From the NCBI GenBank assembly GCA_001029295.1, contig LDXJ01000049.1, positions 25,255 through 89,254 on the forward strand: a stretch of 64,000 nt of DNA, in the 5' to 3' direction. Below are positions 39,980 to 49,666 of this stretch, piece after piece. The translations under genes and the position numbers were made by a program. The stretch comes from Peptococcaceae bacterium CEB3. GTDB taxonomy: Bacteria; Bacillota; Desulfitobacteriia; Desulfitobacteriales; Desulfitobacteriaceae. The first letter of the stretch is position 1. Every line of letters starts with the position of its first letter. The notes beneath the pieces were generated by a model. The model saw only the letters and a program-made list of their open reading frames with translations, made no database searches and was not told the DNA's origin.

Positions 39980-41200
39980 CTAGTCTTGCCCGGTCCCGGG
40001 CGGATTAGTCGGAGGGGCAAAGGATGAGCCGGCGTTTTCCGGCGAGATTCGGACATCGACAGTGACCGGGAAATCGGCAAGATCGGCCTGCCACTGATTG
40101 CGAATTTCTTTCCAGTAGGAGGGGTTCTGTTCCTCTATAATCCGCCCGATGCCCAGGAAGTCCAACCCTAACTCGCGGCTCTTGGTCAGCGCGGACTCAC
40201 ATTCCTGTTGAATCACCTGAGTAAAGGCCTTGTTGACCATGGGAGCGGTCGCGGTCAGCCACTCACTCGGCGTCAAACGTTTTTGCGAGCCGTAAAATTC
40301 GTCCAGATCCCATTTTCCCGTGATTCGGTAATGCAGGCTGTAACCGCCGTTCGCAGCGGGCTCAACCTGAAAATCCGTATGGGTCGTGATAATCCGGGCG
40401 CTGGCGAAATGCTGCCCATTGTGGCCCGGGAGTGCGGCCGTAATGAAGCGGTGTTTTACCTCGTTTTGCAGCCACATATAACCCCTGGTTTCCTCTTTCG
40501 TCAGGATGCTGACTAACTTATCCCCATTGAGAACCCCCGCTCCCCCTATGTGGATCTCCTCAGCCTGCCCGGGCGTCTTGGCCTGATATTTGACCCCTTC
40601 CTGCCCGGATTTGAGCGAGTTGGCCACGGGAATCACGGGAGCCTCAATGCCCGAACCCAGGACCGTCAGATAATGCCCCAGGCGCGTCACCGGAAAAGTG
40701 GAGGTCGAACTCGCTTCCTGCATGAATCCTTGCAGACTCAAGGCCGGCATTTTCTCGTGCTGAGTCTGGACGTTGAGGAGGTCGGACGCTTTGCCCCGGG
40801 CGATGACCAGAAAAACGGTGCGCCGGAATTCATAATAGCGTTGAAAGAAGTCGATGATCCGGTTCACTCCCTCTTTGGCCAGATCTTCCCCCAGGACGAT
40901 GACTTTAACCGTACCCACAAAGGGACGCCGGCTGCCGATATCGTAGATCTTCTGTACGCTCTCCCGCATGCTTCGGGCCTGAACCGTCAGGGTCATGTTG
41001 TCGATATTGGCGCCGCCGCCACCCGAACTCTGCTTAGGCAGCCCCATCTGATAGGTCACATCATAGGTGCCGGGGCTCTGCCCCGGGTCGATCCCGATAG
41101 CCAGGACAAAACCCAGTTGGTCGACCTCGACTTTGCCCCAACAGCCGCTCAAGGACAAAGTAAAAACCAAAGCCAGGATAAGGAGCAACCGCCTTTTCAT
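39980..41200 (-). CDS. Spore germinant receptor lipoprotein, Ger(x)C family
   Basis: A 406-residue C subunit of a GerA-type receptor. The signal peptide MKRRLLLILALVFTLSLSGC ends in the lipobox cysteine at residue 20. The N-terminal part (GKVEVDQLGFVLAIGID) and the C-terminal region with NKAFTQVIQQECESALTKSRELG, cut here at 23 residues across two helices, are family features. It is anchored at the outer face of the spore inner membrane. Its ATG shares 4 nt with the stop of the B gene. A and B subunits are encoded upstream in the same operon. Confidence 0.92.
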   Translation of the reverse strand: MKRRLLLILALVFTLSLSGCWGKVEVDQLGFVLAIGIDPGQSPGTYDVTYQMGLPKQSSGGGGANIDNMTLTVQARSMRESVQKIYDIGSRRPFVGTVKVIVLGEDLAKEGVNRIIDFFQRYYEFRRTVFLVIARGKASDLLNVQTQHEKMPALSLQGFMQEASSTSTFPVTRLGHYLTVLGSGIEAPVIPVANSLKSGQEGVKYQAKTPGQAEEIHIGGAGVLNGDKLVSILTKEETRGYMWLQNEVKHRFITAALPGHNGQHFASARIITTHTDFQVEPAANGGYSLHYRITGKWDLDEFYGSQKRLTPSEWLTATAPMVNKAFTQVIQQECESALTKSRELGLDFLGIGRIIEEQNPSYWKEIRNQWQADLADFPVTVDVRISPENAGSSFAPPTNPPGTGQD

Positions 41201-42288
41201 CCGCGCCTCCGCCTCCTTTTCCAGGCATGCAGAAAGAAGAGCAGGGGAATCCAACAGCCCGCCAGGGGCAGGACCGCCCACTCTGCGAAGCGTTGAATCT
41301 GCAAAGCCAGCGCGGTTCCCCCCGGCTTGGGCACGGCCACGACCATAAAGAGCAAAGCCAAGCCAAAGTAGAGCCAAAGATTTTTCTTCCAGCCGGTCAC
41401 ATGCTGAATTCCCCAGAAAGCCGCCAGAAAGAGGGCGCAGATTTTAATCACGTCCGCTCCCATCCAAGTCAGCATAAAAAGGGACTCGATCCCGGAAACC
41501 GTCCGGGAAATCTCTACCATCTTTCCCAAAGACAAAAGACCGTAATTCAAACGTGTAGTCTCTTCCGGCCCAAAGACCATGACCTCCGTAAGAGTCAGCG
41601 CTCCCTGGATGAAAGCGACGAAAATACTGGCCCGCCAGAGCCCTTTTTTCAGCCGCCCCTCTTCTTCCCGGGGCACAAAGGTGATAGCCCCCGCTAAGAA
41701 AAGGATGAATTCCATGGGGTATGAGGAGAGTTTCGCTATCCCCCAAACGACTGGCATCACTCCGTTTTCCAGAATGGGAAGATATTCGTCCGGCTCAAAG
41801 CGGGGAACGGAGAACACCATGGTGAAGACCAGTCCGAGAACCACCAGGGGAAAAACGCTCTCGGCAAAACGGGCGAAGTTTTCCACCCCCGACCAAGCCA
41901 GCATCAGCACCAGAAGGATCATACCGCCGATAATGACCGCGGTTGGGACCAGAGGCAAGATAGAGCGGCGGAAGGTATCCCCCACCCTGGCCAGGAGCAG
42001 GATCCCCAAATAGCCGACTACCCCGGTGTAAAGCAAAGCCAGGAATTTCCCCGGCCACTTTCCCAGAAGAGCAGCCGAAACCTCCAAGAGATTTTGGCCG
42101 GGATGGTTCCGGGTTATCGACAAAATCATTAAACCCCAGGGCACCGCCAAACCGTAAACCAAGACAACTGACATATAGGCATCACGGCCCGCGACCTGCA
42201 CGGAGGTCTGGCCTATAGGGATAAACGTCGTACCCAATAAAACGGCCGCACACACCATGGTGAATTGATGCGCGGAAATCCTCTCCAT
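41197..42288 (-). CDS. Spore germinant receptor permease subunit, GerAB type
   Basis: A 363-residue membrane protein with ten hydrophobic segments, starting at ISAHQFTMVCAAVLLGTTF and ending in a basic RRRRRG. It belongs to the APC-superfamily GerAB permeases, which hold the amino-acid germinant site. It overlaps the A gene by 1 nt (TGATG) and the C gene by 4 nt, so expression is tightly coupled. The germinant cannot be read from the sequence. Confidence 0.93.
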   Translation of the reverse strand: MERISAHQFTMVCAAVLLGTTFIPIGQTSVQVAGRDAYMSVVLVYGLAVPWGLMILSITRNHPGQNLLEVSAALLGKWPGKFLALLYTGVVGYLGILLLARVGDTFRRSILPLVPTAVIIGGMILLVLMLAWSGVENFARFAESVFPLVVLGLVFTMVFSVPRFEPDEYLPILENGVMPVVWGIAKLSSYPMEFILFLAGAITFVPREEEGRLKKGLWRASIFVAFIQGALTLTEVMVFGPEETTRLNYGLLSLGKMVEISRTVSGIESLFMLTWMGADVIKICALFLAAFWGIQHVTGWKKNLWLYFGLALLFMVVAVPKPGGTALALQIQRFAEWAVLPLAGCWIPLLFFLHAWKRRRRRG

Positions 42289-43856
42289 CAGCGTTTACCT
42301 CCCGGCTTCTGGCGATCGGCGTCCAGGAGATGAGGCCGGTGCTTCATTCCCCACCACGGTGTCCTGACAAAGGTGTCCTGCAAGAGGGCGCGCAAGCGCA
42401 GAGGAGCTAAGGGACTCATATAAGGGTAACCGAAAGAGCGCAGGCTCAAGAGGTGAATGAGCAAAGCGTAAACTCCCAGACCCAAGCCGAAAAAGCCCAT
42501 CGTACCCGCCAAAATCATCATGGGCAGCCGGATCAGGCGGACGGCAATCCCCAGATCGTAAGAGGGAATCGCATAGCCCGAGATCGCCGTCAAGCCGATG
42601 ATGATCACCATAAGTGGGCTGACTAGGCTGGCTTTGACAGCCGCGTCTCCTAAGACCAAAGCCCCGACAATACCGATCGTTTGGCCGATGGGTTTAGGTA
42701 AACGCAGCCCCGCTTCCATCAGAATCTCCAAGGCCAGGGTCATTATCATGGCCTCGGAGAGTGCCGAGAAAGGGACACCCTCCCGGCCGGCCGCGATACT
42801 GAGCGCCAGGTTACTGGGCAGAATCTCCTGGTGGAAAGTGGTCACGGCGATGTAGATGCTGGGAGCCAACAAGGCTATCGCCACCCCAAGATAGCGGATA
42901 AAGCGGAGCAGGATGACGATCATGGCTCTCTCATAGTAATCTTCGCTCACTTGCAGAAACTGGGCCAAGACCACCGGCACCGTGAGCGCAATCGGCGTGC
43001 CGTCCACAATGATTCCGACTTTCCCCTCCAAGAGATCCGCCGCCAGCACGTCCGGGCGTTCCGTGTAGGCGATTTGGGGAAAAGGAGAGTAGGGGTAATC
43101 CTCGATCATCTCTTCGATGTAAGCTGACTCCAGCACCCCGTCGATCTTGATCCGGCTCAAACGCTTGAGCACCTCGGAGACGACATCCGGTTTGGCCAGG
43201 GTTTCGATGTAAGCCACCACCACGTCCGTGCGCGTCAGCTCGCCAATCTTGAGCGAGATCAAACGGAGGGCGGGATGTTTGATTTTCCGGCGCAAAAGGG
43301 TCGTATTCGTGCGCAGGGTTTCGGTAAACCCTTCCCTCGGACCCCGCACCACAGACTCGGTGTCAGGCTCCCATACCCCCCGGTTCGGCCAGTTGCGCAC
43401 CCCGATAACCATCGCCTCCGGATATTCCCCGAAAAAGAGGACGGCATCTCCCCCTAGGATCGAATCCAGGGCCTCGCCCAACTCTTTGATTTTCTTAGCC
43501 TCACTGGCCGGAGCCAGAAATTTAAAGACCGTATCCAGGGCATTGTCCACCGTGACCCGACTGAGCTGCGGCTCCCCGTTGAAATCAACCATCAAGATCT
43601 TCAACAGGTAGTTATCGATGATATATTTATCCGTCAAGCCATCCACATAAACCAAAAGACAAGTAACTTCCTCTTTGCCGCGCAAAGTAAACTCCCGGAA
43701 AACGATATCGCTGCTTTTGGCCAAAAGGCTGCGCACCTTCCGGGCGGATAAAGGTTTTGACCACTCCTCTTCGGCCGGCAAAGGGGGAGTTGCCCGGGTC
43801 CTGCGCTCTTTCGGCCTCTGCGTGAGGTCTTTCAGCATTGTAAAAACACTGCGCAT
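42288..43856 (-). CDS. Spore germinant receptor subunit, GerAA type
   Basis: A 522-residue protein with a large N-terminal hydrophilic domain (residues 1-290), four or five membrane segments (about 295-470) and a short basic tail. Family blocks include GDAVLFFGEYPEAMVIGVRN, VRGPREGFTETLRTN, LEGKVGIIVDGTPIALTVP and FQEILPSNLALSIAAGREG. GerA subunits form the oligomeric channel of the receptor. It is the first gene of the A-B-C operon and has GGGGGG before its ATG. A TGCATA hexamer at about 43907..43912 could be part of a sigma-G promoter, but the -10 is poor. Confidence 0.94.
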   Translation of the reverse strand: MRSVFTMLKDLTQRPKERRTRATPPLPAEEEWSKPLSARKVRSLLAKSSDIVFREFTLRGKEEVTCLLVYVDGLTDKYIIDNYLLKILMVDFNGEPQLSRVTVDNALDTVFKFLAPASEAKKIKELGEALDSILGGDAVLFFGEYPEAMVIGVRNWPNRGVWEPDTESVVRGPREGFTETLRTNTTLLRRKIKHPALRLISLKIGELTRTDVVVAYIETLAKPDVVSEVLKRLSRIKIDGVLESAYIEEMIEDYPYSPFPQIAYTERPDVLAADLLEGKVGIIVDGTPIALTVPVVLAQFLQVSEDYYERAMIVILLRFIRYLGVAIALLAPSIYIAVTTFHQEILPSNLALSIAAGREGVPFSALSEAMIMTLALEILMEAGLRLPKPIGQTIGIVGALVLGDAAVKASLVSPLMVIIIGLTAISGYAIPSYDLGIAVRLIRLPMMILAGTMGFFGLGLGVYALLIHLLSLRSFGYPYMSPLAPLRLRALLQDTFVRTPWWGMKHRPHLLDADRQKPGGKR

Positions 43857-43917
43857 CCAATCCCCCCTATCCGGCTTAGTCTTCCTCTCAACCCCCCTCC
43901 CTTATGCACTCAACCCG

Positions 43918-43945
43918 AAAAAGCCCAGGCAGGCGCCTGGGCTTT
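43918..43945 (-). terminator. Intrinsic terminator of the ClC gene
   Basis: A perfect 10-bp stem AAAGCCCAGG / CCTGGGCTTT around CGCCTG with a TTTTTCGG tail on the minus strand, about 95 bp past the transporter stop and before the ger operon. Confidence 0.8.
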
Positions 43946-44041
43946 CCGCATGTTGGGTCCAAGGTCAACATTTACCTAAAAAGAGGCTGTTCATTCACTC
44001 GAATTCACCAAAAAGCTGTTGGATGCCGCGTTTGCCTTGAA

Positions 44042-45628
44042 TCATGAATCTGGTTCCCCCGCCAAACGCCCGAGCGCTGCTTTTACCTGTCCTATTTGCT
44101 CTTCGTCCACGAGTGTGTATATGTTGTCGCCGGCCATAATCTTTGTCTCGCCGTTGGGTATGATTTCCGCCTCACCTCTCCTGATACTCACAATCAAGGA
44201 ACGCGCGGGCCATGATACCTCTTTAATCCTCTTGCCGTCAAGCTCTGAGCCAAGGCAAACACTGGCCTCAGTAATCACCTTTCTTCCTTTATCATGAGCA
44301 GGCAAGTTCTGCTTACCTCTTTTCGCCAGGACCCTATGCAATAATTCTTCATAGATTGGCTTAGAATTTAAGATATCCGTGATAATGTAGGCCGTCATCG
44401 AAACAGCCATCAGAGCCAAAAGATGTTGAAAAGATCCTGTCATTTCCGTAATAAGAATGCTGCCGGTAATGGGAGCTTTAACGATCGCCGCAAAATAGGC
44501 TGCCATGGCTAACACAATGAAGTTAGTAATATAGAGGGGATTCGCGTAAAAATACCTTACAATAATGTGCCCGTAGATGTCACCTGTCAGGGCGCCAATT
44601 ACCAGTAAGGGCAGGAAGATTCCCCCCGGCACCCCTGACCCATAACTGATCATGGTAAAAGCGAATTTCACCACGAGCAAAATTAACAGCATCATGATAC
44701 TAAACTGTATCTTATCCAGGGAGTTGATAAGCCCATGCCCTCCGCCCAGAGTTTGCGGCAGTACAAACCCTAAGATGCCGCCCACGATCAGGGGGAAAAT
44801 CGGTGCTAAACTTTTAGGCAGAAAAGCTATAGAATCATAAGTGTTTAAGGTTTTAACCAAAATCCGATTAAACAAAACTCCAAAGAGCCCGGTGATTATA
44901 CCCAAGCCAATGAGATAGCCGTAATAATTAAAGGGTAACACCATTAAGGCATGAAAATTGAAGATAGGTTTCATCCCGAAAACCCATTCCGTAACAAAGT
45001 CGGAGGTGAGTGAAGCGGCAACGGCCGACATTAGGATAGCGGGAGAAAAAGTCTTATGCACTTCCTCCAACGCGAAAATGGCGCCCGCCAAAGGCGCGTT
45101 AAAAGCGGCCGCCAAGCCGGCACTGGCCCCGCTGGTTATTAAGTACTTTTCCTCTATCCGGTACCTCCCCAGCAAGCGGCTAAACCCCTGACCCACTGCC
45201 GCTCCCAGTTGAATGGACGGGCCTTCACGCCCCAGAGATAAACCCGCGCCGATAGCTAGGACGCCTCCGACAAATTTTGAGGCAATGACACTGGGCCAGT
45301 TCATCTTTAATTGCCCCGCCAATATGCCTTCAACCTCCGGAATGCCGCTGCCGCGGGCCATGGGGTCTCTCTTGACAATAACACCTACGATAACTCCGAT
45401 CAGACTAAGGACCGCAAACCAAATCACAATGGGTATCACGCCGCCTGTTTTTAAAAACCCATAGAGTTCGCCCCGCAGGTTACCCAATAATTCCAACGAA
45501 TACCTAAACATTACCGTTAGAATTCCAGCCAGTAAGCCAATGATACTTCCTTCGACAAAAACCTTCAAACGGAAATCCTTCCAATGGAATATATCATGGT
45601 AAATAGTACTCTTCTTAATTACCCCCAC
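44042..45628 (-). CDS. ClC-family chloride channel/antiporter with C-terminal RCK-like domain
   Basis: A 528-residue membrane protein. Residues 20-430 hold the ClC helices with selectivity-filter motifs GSGIPEVEG, GREGPSIQLGAAVGQ (gating Glu) and GVPGGIFLPLLVIGA, and FALEEVHK carries the inner Glu typical of proton-coupled antiporters. Residues 450-528 form a TrkA-C-like domain (GKRIKEVSWPARSLIVSIRR), which binds nucleotides or ions in potassium systems. The start GTG 45628 follows GGGGGG. Its lower GC and AT-rich leader differ from the neighbours, so it may be a later insertion between bofA and the ger operon. Confidence 0.9.
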   Translation of the reverse strand: MGVIKKSTIYHDIFHWKDFRLKVFVEGSIIGLLAGILTVMFRYSLELLGNLRGELYGFLKTGGVIPIVIWFAVLSLIGVIVGVIVKRDPMARGSGIPEVEGILAGQLKMNWPSVIASKFVGGVLAIGAGLSLGREGPSIQLGAAVGQGFSRLLGRYRIEEKYLITSGASAGLAAAFNAPLAGAIFALEEVHKTFSPAILMSAVAASLTSDFVTEWVFGMKPIFNFHALMVLPFNYYGYLIGLGIITGLFGVLFNRILVKTLNTYDSIAFLPKSLAPIFPLIVGGILGFVLPQTLGGGHGLINSLDKIQFSIMMLLILLVVKFAFTMISYGSGVPGGIFLPLLVIGALTGDIYGHIIVRYFYANPLYITNFIVLAMAAYFAAIVKAPITGSILITEMTGSFQHLLALMAVSMTAYIITDILNSKPIYEELLHRVLAKRGKQNLPAHDKGRKVITEASVCLGSELDGKRIKEVSWPARSLIVSIRRGEAEIIPNGETKIMAGDNIYTLVDEEQIGQVKAALGRLAGEPDS

Positions 45629-45658
45629 TATCTCGGCCCCCCACGCTTTCCCGCATTA

Positions 45659-45757
45659 GGCATAAAGTACCCCTCGCCGTTCAAGTTGTCGCGTCTAAAA
45701 TAAATAAGGTTCGCTTACGACTGCGAACCTCTCGTGCAGATATCTGCCATTTATGCC
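45659..45757 (-). other. Structured leader of the ClC gene
   Basis: On the minus strand the leader starts with GGCATAAA (45750..45757), which is complementary to TTTATGCC (45659..45666). Between them lie the palindrome GCAGATATCTGC (45736..45747) and an 8-bp stem AGGTTCGC/GCGAACCT (45707..45730) followed by TTATTTATTTT, which looks like an intrinsic terminator about 80 nt before the start codon. It may be an attenuator. I compared it with the fluoride (crcB) motif and saw no match. Confidence 0.5.
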
Positions 45758-45880
45758 ACGACAAAAATGAGTTCTTCAAGAAGTCACGCTTTTCGAGCGC
45801 TTATCATTACACGATGTATTATACCACAAATCTAGCCATTTTTCATGAGTTGCTTGTGGTATTGAGGACCCAACCTATCT

Positions 45881-46135
45881 TCACACCTTGAAAATCTGCA
45901 AAGCCGACAGAGCCAAGACTCCGGGAAAGCCGAGAAACCCCACCAGCACTATTGTGAAGAGGTTGATCGGTATGGCAAAGCCGACAAGACTGAGCAGGAT
46001 ATCAAAAAGCCACAGCCCGACGATTCCACCCAGGACATGAATCGCCAAGCGCAAGATCACGCCCGATTTCTTTAGGGCGGAGCGCCCTATGAGAATCAAC
46101 AAAACTACAAACAGCCCCAGAAAAACCAAGGTCAT
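45881..46135 (-). CDS. bofA: Pro-sigma-K processing inhibitor BofA family
   Basis: An 84-residue membrane protein with two hydrophobic hairpins (residues 2-18 and 33-80) and the family motif GFLGFPGVLALSALQIF at the C-terminus. BofA holds the SpoIVFB protease inactive with SpoIVFA in the outer forespore membrane. GGAGGGAG precedes the ATG. It follows recR, as in B. subtilis (recR-yaaL-bofA), with yaaL missing. Confidence 0.9.
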   Translation of the reverse strand: MTLVFLGLFVVLLILIGRSALKKSGVILRLAIHVLGGIVGLWLFDILLSLVGFAIPINLFTIVLVGFLGFPGVLALSALQIFKV

Positions 46136-46209
46136 GAGACTCCCTCCTCCAACTCCTGCTTCATCCTATGCCGAAATTGGACAAGTCAGAACCATGACCT
46201 CCGGTAAAA

Positions 46210-46806
46210 CTAGAGCTGTCTGCGCCCTTCCAAAGCCCGCGCGATCGTCACTTCATCCGCATACTCCAAATCCCCCCCGACCGGCAAGCCGTGGGCGATA
46301 CGGGTCACCAAAATACCCATGGGCTTGAGAACGCGGGAGAGGTATAAGGCGGTTGCCTCCCCTTCCACTGTGGGATTTACAGCCATGACCACCTCTTTGA
46401 CGCCCTCCAGGCGCCCCAATAATTCCTTAATCCTCAGCTGTTCCGGCCCAATCCCCTCCATCGGCGACAGGGTTCCGTGCAGGACATGATAAAGGCCCTT
46501 ATACTCCCCCGTCTTCTCCAGGGCGGCCACATCGCGCGGCTGTTCGACCACACAGAGTAAAGAGTGGTCGCGCTGGACGTTTTGACAAATGGCACAGGGA
46601 TCACTGTCCGTAAAATTGCAGCAAAGGGAACACTGCCGGATCTCTTCTTTCGCTGTCAGGATGCTTTGGGCGAGCGACCCGGCCGCCTCCGGCTCTTGCA
46701 AAAGATAAAAAGCCAGACGTCCGGCCGTCTTGGGGCCAATCCCGGGCAAGCGCGAGAGCGCTGTTATCAGATCTGCCAGAGGTCTGGGATATGAGAGGAA
46801 ATTCAT
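46210..46806 (-). CDS. recR: Recombination protein RecR
   Basis: A 198-residue protein with a helix-hairpin-helix ([20 protein letters not shown]), a zinc finger ([16 protein letters not shown]), a Toprim domain ([19 protein letters not shown]) and the C-terminal Walker B-like stretch. It works with RecF/RecO in loading RecA at gaps. It follows ybaB by 3 bp and lacks a clear ribosome site, so it is probably coupled to ybaB, as in the usual dnaX-ybaB-recR operon. Confidence 0.96.
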   Translation of the reverse strand: MNFLSYPRPLADLITALSRLPGIGPKTAGRLAFYLLQEPEAAGSLAQSILTAKEEIRQCSLCCNFTDSDPCAICQNVQRDHSLLCVVEQPRDVAALEKTGEYKGLYHVLHGTLSPMEGIGPEQLRIKELLGRLEGVKEVVMAVNPTVEGEATALYLSRVLKPMGILVTRIAHGLPVGGDLEYADEVTIARALEGRRQL

Positions 46807-46809
46807 GGC

Positions 46810-47145
46810 TTAGAAAAGTCCCGGGATCTTGAGTCCCCCGGTTAATTTACCCATTTCTGTACTCACCATTTCCTGTGCTTTGCGCAGCCCTTCGTTGACC
46901 GCCGCTTTGACCATATCTTCTAACATTTCCACGTCTTCGGGGTCAACCGCCTCCGGCTTGATCGTCAGTCCTTCAAGCTCCATCTTCCCGCTGACCACGA
47001 CCTGAACGACACCGCCCCCGGCAGATGCCTCCACCGTGCGCGTCTGCAGCTCCTCTTGAGCCCGTGCCATATTCTCTTGCAACTTCTGGGCCTGCTTCAG
47101 CATTTGATTCATGTTGCCGCCGCCCATGCCGCCTTTAAAACTCAT
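46810..47145 (-). CDS. YbaB/EbfC nucleoid-associated protein
   Basis: A 111-residue protein with a Gly/Met-rich N-terminus, a long helix ([20 protein letters not shown]), a short beta-sheet ([17 protein letters not shown]) and a second helix. YbaB family dimers bind DNA. The ATG at 47145 follows AAAGGAG by 10 nt; a GTG at 47154 is too close. It lies between dnaX and recR as in nearly all Firmicutes (yaaK). Confidence 0.94.
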   Translation of the reverse strand: MSFKGGMGGGNMNQMLKQAQKLQENMARAQEELQTRTVEASAGGGVVQVVVSGKMELEGLTIKPEAVDPEDVEMLEDMVKAAVNEGLRKAQEMVSTEMGKLTGGLKIPGLF

Positions 47146-47272
47146 TCCAAACACACTCCTTTATTTTCCGATCATTTTTTCCGAGGTCCCGCTGCCTTGA
47201 CGGGATCATCGCACTTTCAGGACCGTTGGCTTTAAGCTTCGCCCCTAAAGCGTCCTCTTCCCCCGCATGACC

Positions 47273-49183
47273 CTATTCCTTAACGACAACCAAATCCTTC
47301 CCAAAAAAATCGACGGCTTTCCGCACAACATCTTCCGGGCTGAGTTCCTCATTGACATCGGCTTGAACCGCGGTTTTTCTTTGGTTCCGGTCCGGGGGGG
47401 CAATGTCGGTCCCCGCTTCGGCCCACCTTTGGGCGCCCTCCGTCTGGTCTAAAGGTTTACCCCCTGCCCCGGTCCCGTCCACACCTGTGGCTTCACTTCC
47501 ACCGTTATCCACGGATTCTCGTCCGGCCTCGGTGTCGCCGGGAAGGTTAACTTGACCCGCGGTCTTGTGCCGGAACTCTCCTTCCATCATATTTTGCAGA
47601 GAAAACGAACACCCAAATAATTCTGCCAACACTCCTTCCACTGTCTGCCGGTTTTCGGGCCGGTCAATCTTGTCCCTGTGGAAAGAAAACCCTTCTTTGA
47701 AAACGAGGGTCAAGATGTCGCCCCGCAGGTCCCCTGGTTCCCCTTCCAAAAGAAAGGCATGGGTAGACTTCTTGCGTTTGCGCACCCCCTCCAAAACCTC
47801 AGCCCAACGGGCTTTGACCGCCTCCAGGGCAACCCCGTCCAGACCCGCCTCACCGGGCTCGCCCCCCGCGGAAGCCGGGATTGCCTTTTCTTGCCCGTGA
47901 ATCTCTCCCGGAGGCGCTATTCTCCCTTTGAGAGCGGATGCTCTTTCGCCGCCGGTACCTTGCCCGGCCGCTTTCAGCCGGACGGCCTTAGGTCCGCCCG
48001 CAGCCGTCCCCCCGGACATGAAGGCACGCAGGCGGGCTATCTCCTCTTCCAGCTTACCAACCCTTTGTCCGATCTCCTCTCGGCGCGCCGAAACGCGGTT
48101 TTCCCCCTCGTAGATGGTTTGAACGAGCAAGAGTTCGGCCGCCAAGCGCGCGTTCCCGGCATATTTCAACTGGCTGTCCCCTTGCAGCAAAATCCCGATC
48201 CAGTCCAACATCTTAGCCATACCCGCCGCCTGGCTTTGAGCTGCCAGCCTCCCGCGCAGGTGTTGGGCGACCTGGGCTGCCTGACCGGTGGCCAGGCAAA
48301 GAAGCATTTCCCTCAGATAAGCCAGGAGCTCGCGCAAGATCTCCCTGGGGTCGCGGCCCAGGTCCACCCCGGCCGACAGTGTCCGCAACGCCGCGGCATA
48401 GTCCCCGGCCAACAGAGCATCGGTCAAATCCGCGCTAAACGTCTCACCCACCATGCCCAAAATCTGATAAACCTGCTCCGCACCCAGGGGTCCGTCCGAA
48501 ATCAGGCACTGATCCAGAATGCTGAGGGCGTCACGCAACCCTCCTTCGGCTTTGCGCGCGATCACCCGCAAAGCCTCGGGGTCGACGTCTTGGCGCCCGA
48601 CGGCCAAACACACTTCCTGCAGCCGTCGCTCTATATCCCTGATCGGGATGCGTTGAAATTCAAAGCGTTGAACCCTGGACAGAATGGTCAGAGGTATTTT
48701 GTGCGCTTCCGTAGTCGCCAATACGAACACAACACTCCGGGGAGGTTCCTCAAGGGTTTTGAGTAAAGCGTTAAAAGCCTCCGTCGTCAGCATGTGCACT
48801 TCGTCAATTATGTAAACCTTGTACCGTCCGCCGGCTGCCGCCAGATTCACCTTTTCCCGCAAATCCCGGATTTCGTCGATCCCGCGGTTAGATGCCGCGT
48901 CGATTTCCAGAACATCCAGCGAATTCCCTTGGTCAATGCTTCGACACGACGGGCACTCATTGCACGGTTCAACTCCGTCCGGATTTTCGCAATTCAACGC
49001 TTTGGCCAGGATCTTGGCGGTGGTCGTTTTCCCCGTCCCCCTGGGCCCGCTGAACAAGTACGCGTGCGCAATCTTGTTCAGCTTGAGCGCGTTGACCAAC
49101 GTCCCGCTGACAGGCTGCTGACCAACGATCTCCCCGAACGAGCGGGGCCGCCATTCGCGATAGAGGGCAACATATGAAGACAT
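47273..49183 (-). CDS. dnaX: DNA polymerase III subunits gamma and tau
   Basis: A 636-residue clamp-loader ATPase. It begins SSYVALYREWRPRSFGEIVG, has Walker A GPRGTGKTTTAKIL, a zinc module (CENPDGVEPCNECPSC), DEVHMLTTEAFNALLKTLEEPP in two family blocks, and the sensor ATTEAHKIPLTILSR. The C-terminal third (about 370-636) is a variable, Gly/Glu-rich tau tail ending in a conserved helix. The start was set at the second of two ATGs (49183). It lies just after scr, as in B. subtilis. Confidence 0.95.
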   Translation of the reverse strand: MSSYVALYREWRPRSFGEIVGQQPVSGTLVNALKLNKIAHAYLFSGPRGTGKTTTAKILAKALNCENPDGVEPCNECPSCRSIDQGNSLDVLEIDAASNRGIDEIRDLREKVNLAAAGGRYKVYIIDEVHMLTTEAFNALLKTLEEPPRSVVFVLATTEAHKIPLTILSRVQRFEFQRIPIRDIERRLQEVCLAVGRQDVDPEALRVIARKAEGGLRDALSILDQCLISDGPLGAEQVYQILGMVGETFSADLTDALLAGDYAAALRTLSAGVDLGRDPREILRELLAYLREMLLCLATGQAAQVAQHLRGRLAAQSQAAGMAKMLDWIGILLQGDSQLKYAGNARLAAELLLVQTIYEGENRVSARREEIGQRVGKLEEEIARLRAFMSGGTAAGGPKAVRLKAAGQGTGGERASALKGRIAPPGEIHGQEKAIPASAGGEPGEAGLDGVALEAVKARWAEVLEGVRKRKKSTHAFLLEGEPGDLRGDILTLVFKEGFSFHRDKIDRPENRQTVEGVLAELFGCSFSLQNMMEGEFRHKTAGQVNLPGDTEAGRESVDNGGSEATGVDGTGAGGKPLDQTEGAQRWAEAGTDIAPPDRNQRKTAVQADVNEELSPEDVVRKAVDFFGKDLVVVKE

Positions 49184-49349
49184 CATTTCTCCACCTTCGG
49201 CCGATCTTACTTCGGCAAATCTTGCACACCTGTCGCGGCCGGAAATCCCGCACTTATTCAGAGACCCAAACCACCCGCCGCGGCTCTAAGGCTAAAGCCG
49301 AGGGCCGGTCTAGGCTTTTGGTCGTAAACGGGAAGTCGCCGGAATAGCC

Positions 49350-49656
49350 AAAAAGATGGTACTAGACCACCTTTCCATCACATCTAATTAATGACCGTGC
49401 ACCATCAGTCGAACAGACGCTTCCAGACGTTACCTAAACACGCCGCTCGGCCCCGGCAACCTTGCGGCACACGGGACGTACTCCTTAGTGCTGCTTCCGT
49501 CAGGACCTGACACAGTTCGAAGAGTCCTGTTGCGCAAGCCCAAAGCCTCATCACGGCCTGTCCAGGACTGCTCTACAAGCGCTGCCCTTCCTCTGGAATT
49601 CCACCCCGCTTCAGCGGATTGCGGGTGCAAGGAACCGCTAACTCCCCGTCTAGCAC
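49350..49656 (-). ncRNA. scr: Large (Bacillus-type) signal recognition particle RNA
   Basis: The S-domain core with the Ffh-binding and GNRA-like parts is clear on the minus strand: GTCAGGTCCTGACGGAAGCA then GCACTAAGGAGT. The Alu-domain half with GGGGAGTTAGCGG lies at the 5' end. The terminal helix is complete: GTGCTAGAC at 49648..49656 pairs along its full length with GTCTAGTAC at 49359..49367, and CATCTTTTT follows as a terminator. About 300 nt in total, flanked by dnaX and a tRNA-Ser gene as expected for Bacillus-type genomes. It forms the RNA of the protein-targeting particle. Confidence 0.92.
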
Positions 49657-49666
49657 GGTCAAACTT

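Noticed and set aside
45629..45760. Fluoride (crcB) riboswitch before the ClC gene
   Set aside because: The transporter type suggested it, but the conserved fluoride-switch sequence is not there; kept only as an unnamed structured leader.
47495..47520. Single TTATCCACG near-DnaA box in dnaX
   Set aside because: One imperfect box inside a coding region without companions is expected by chance.
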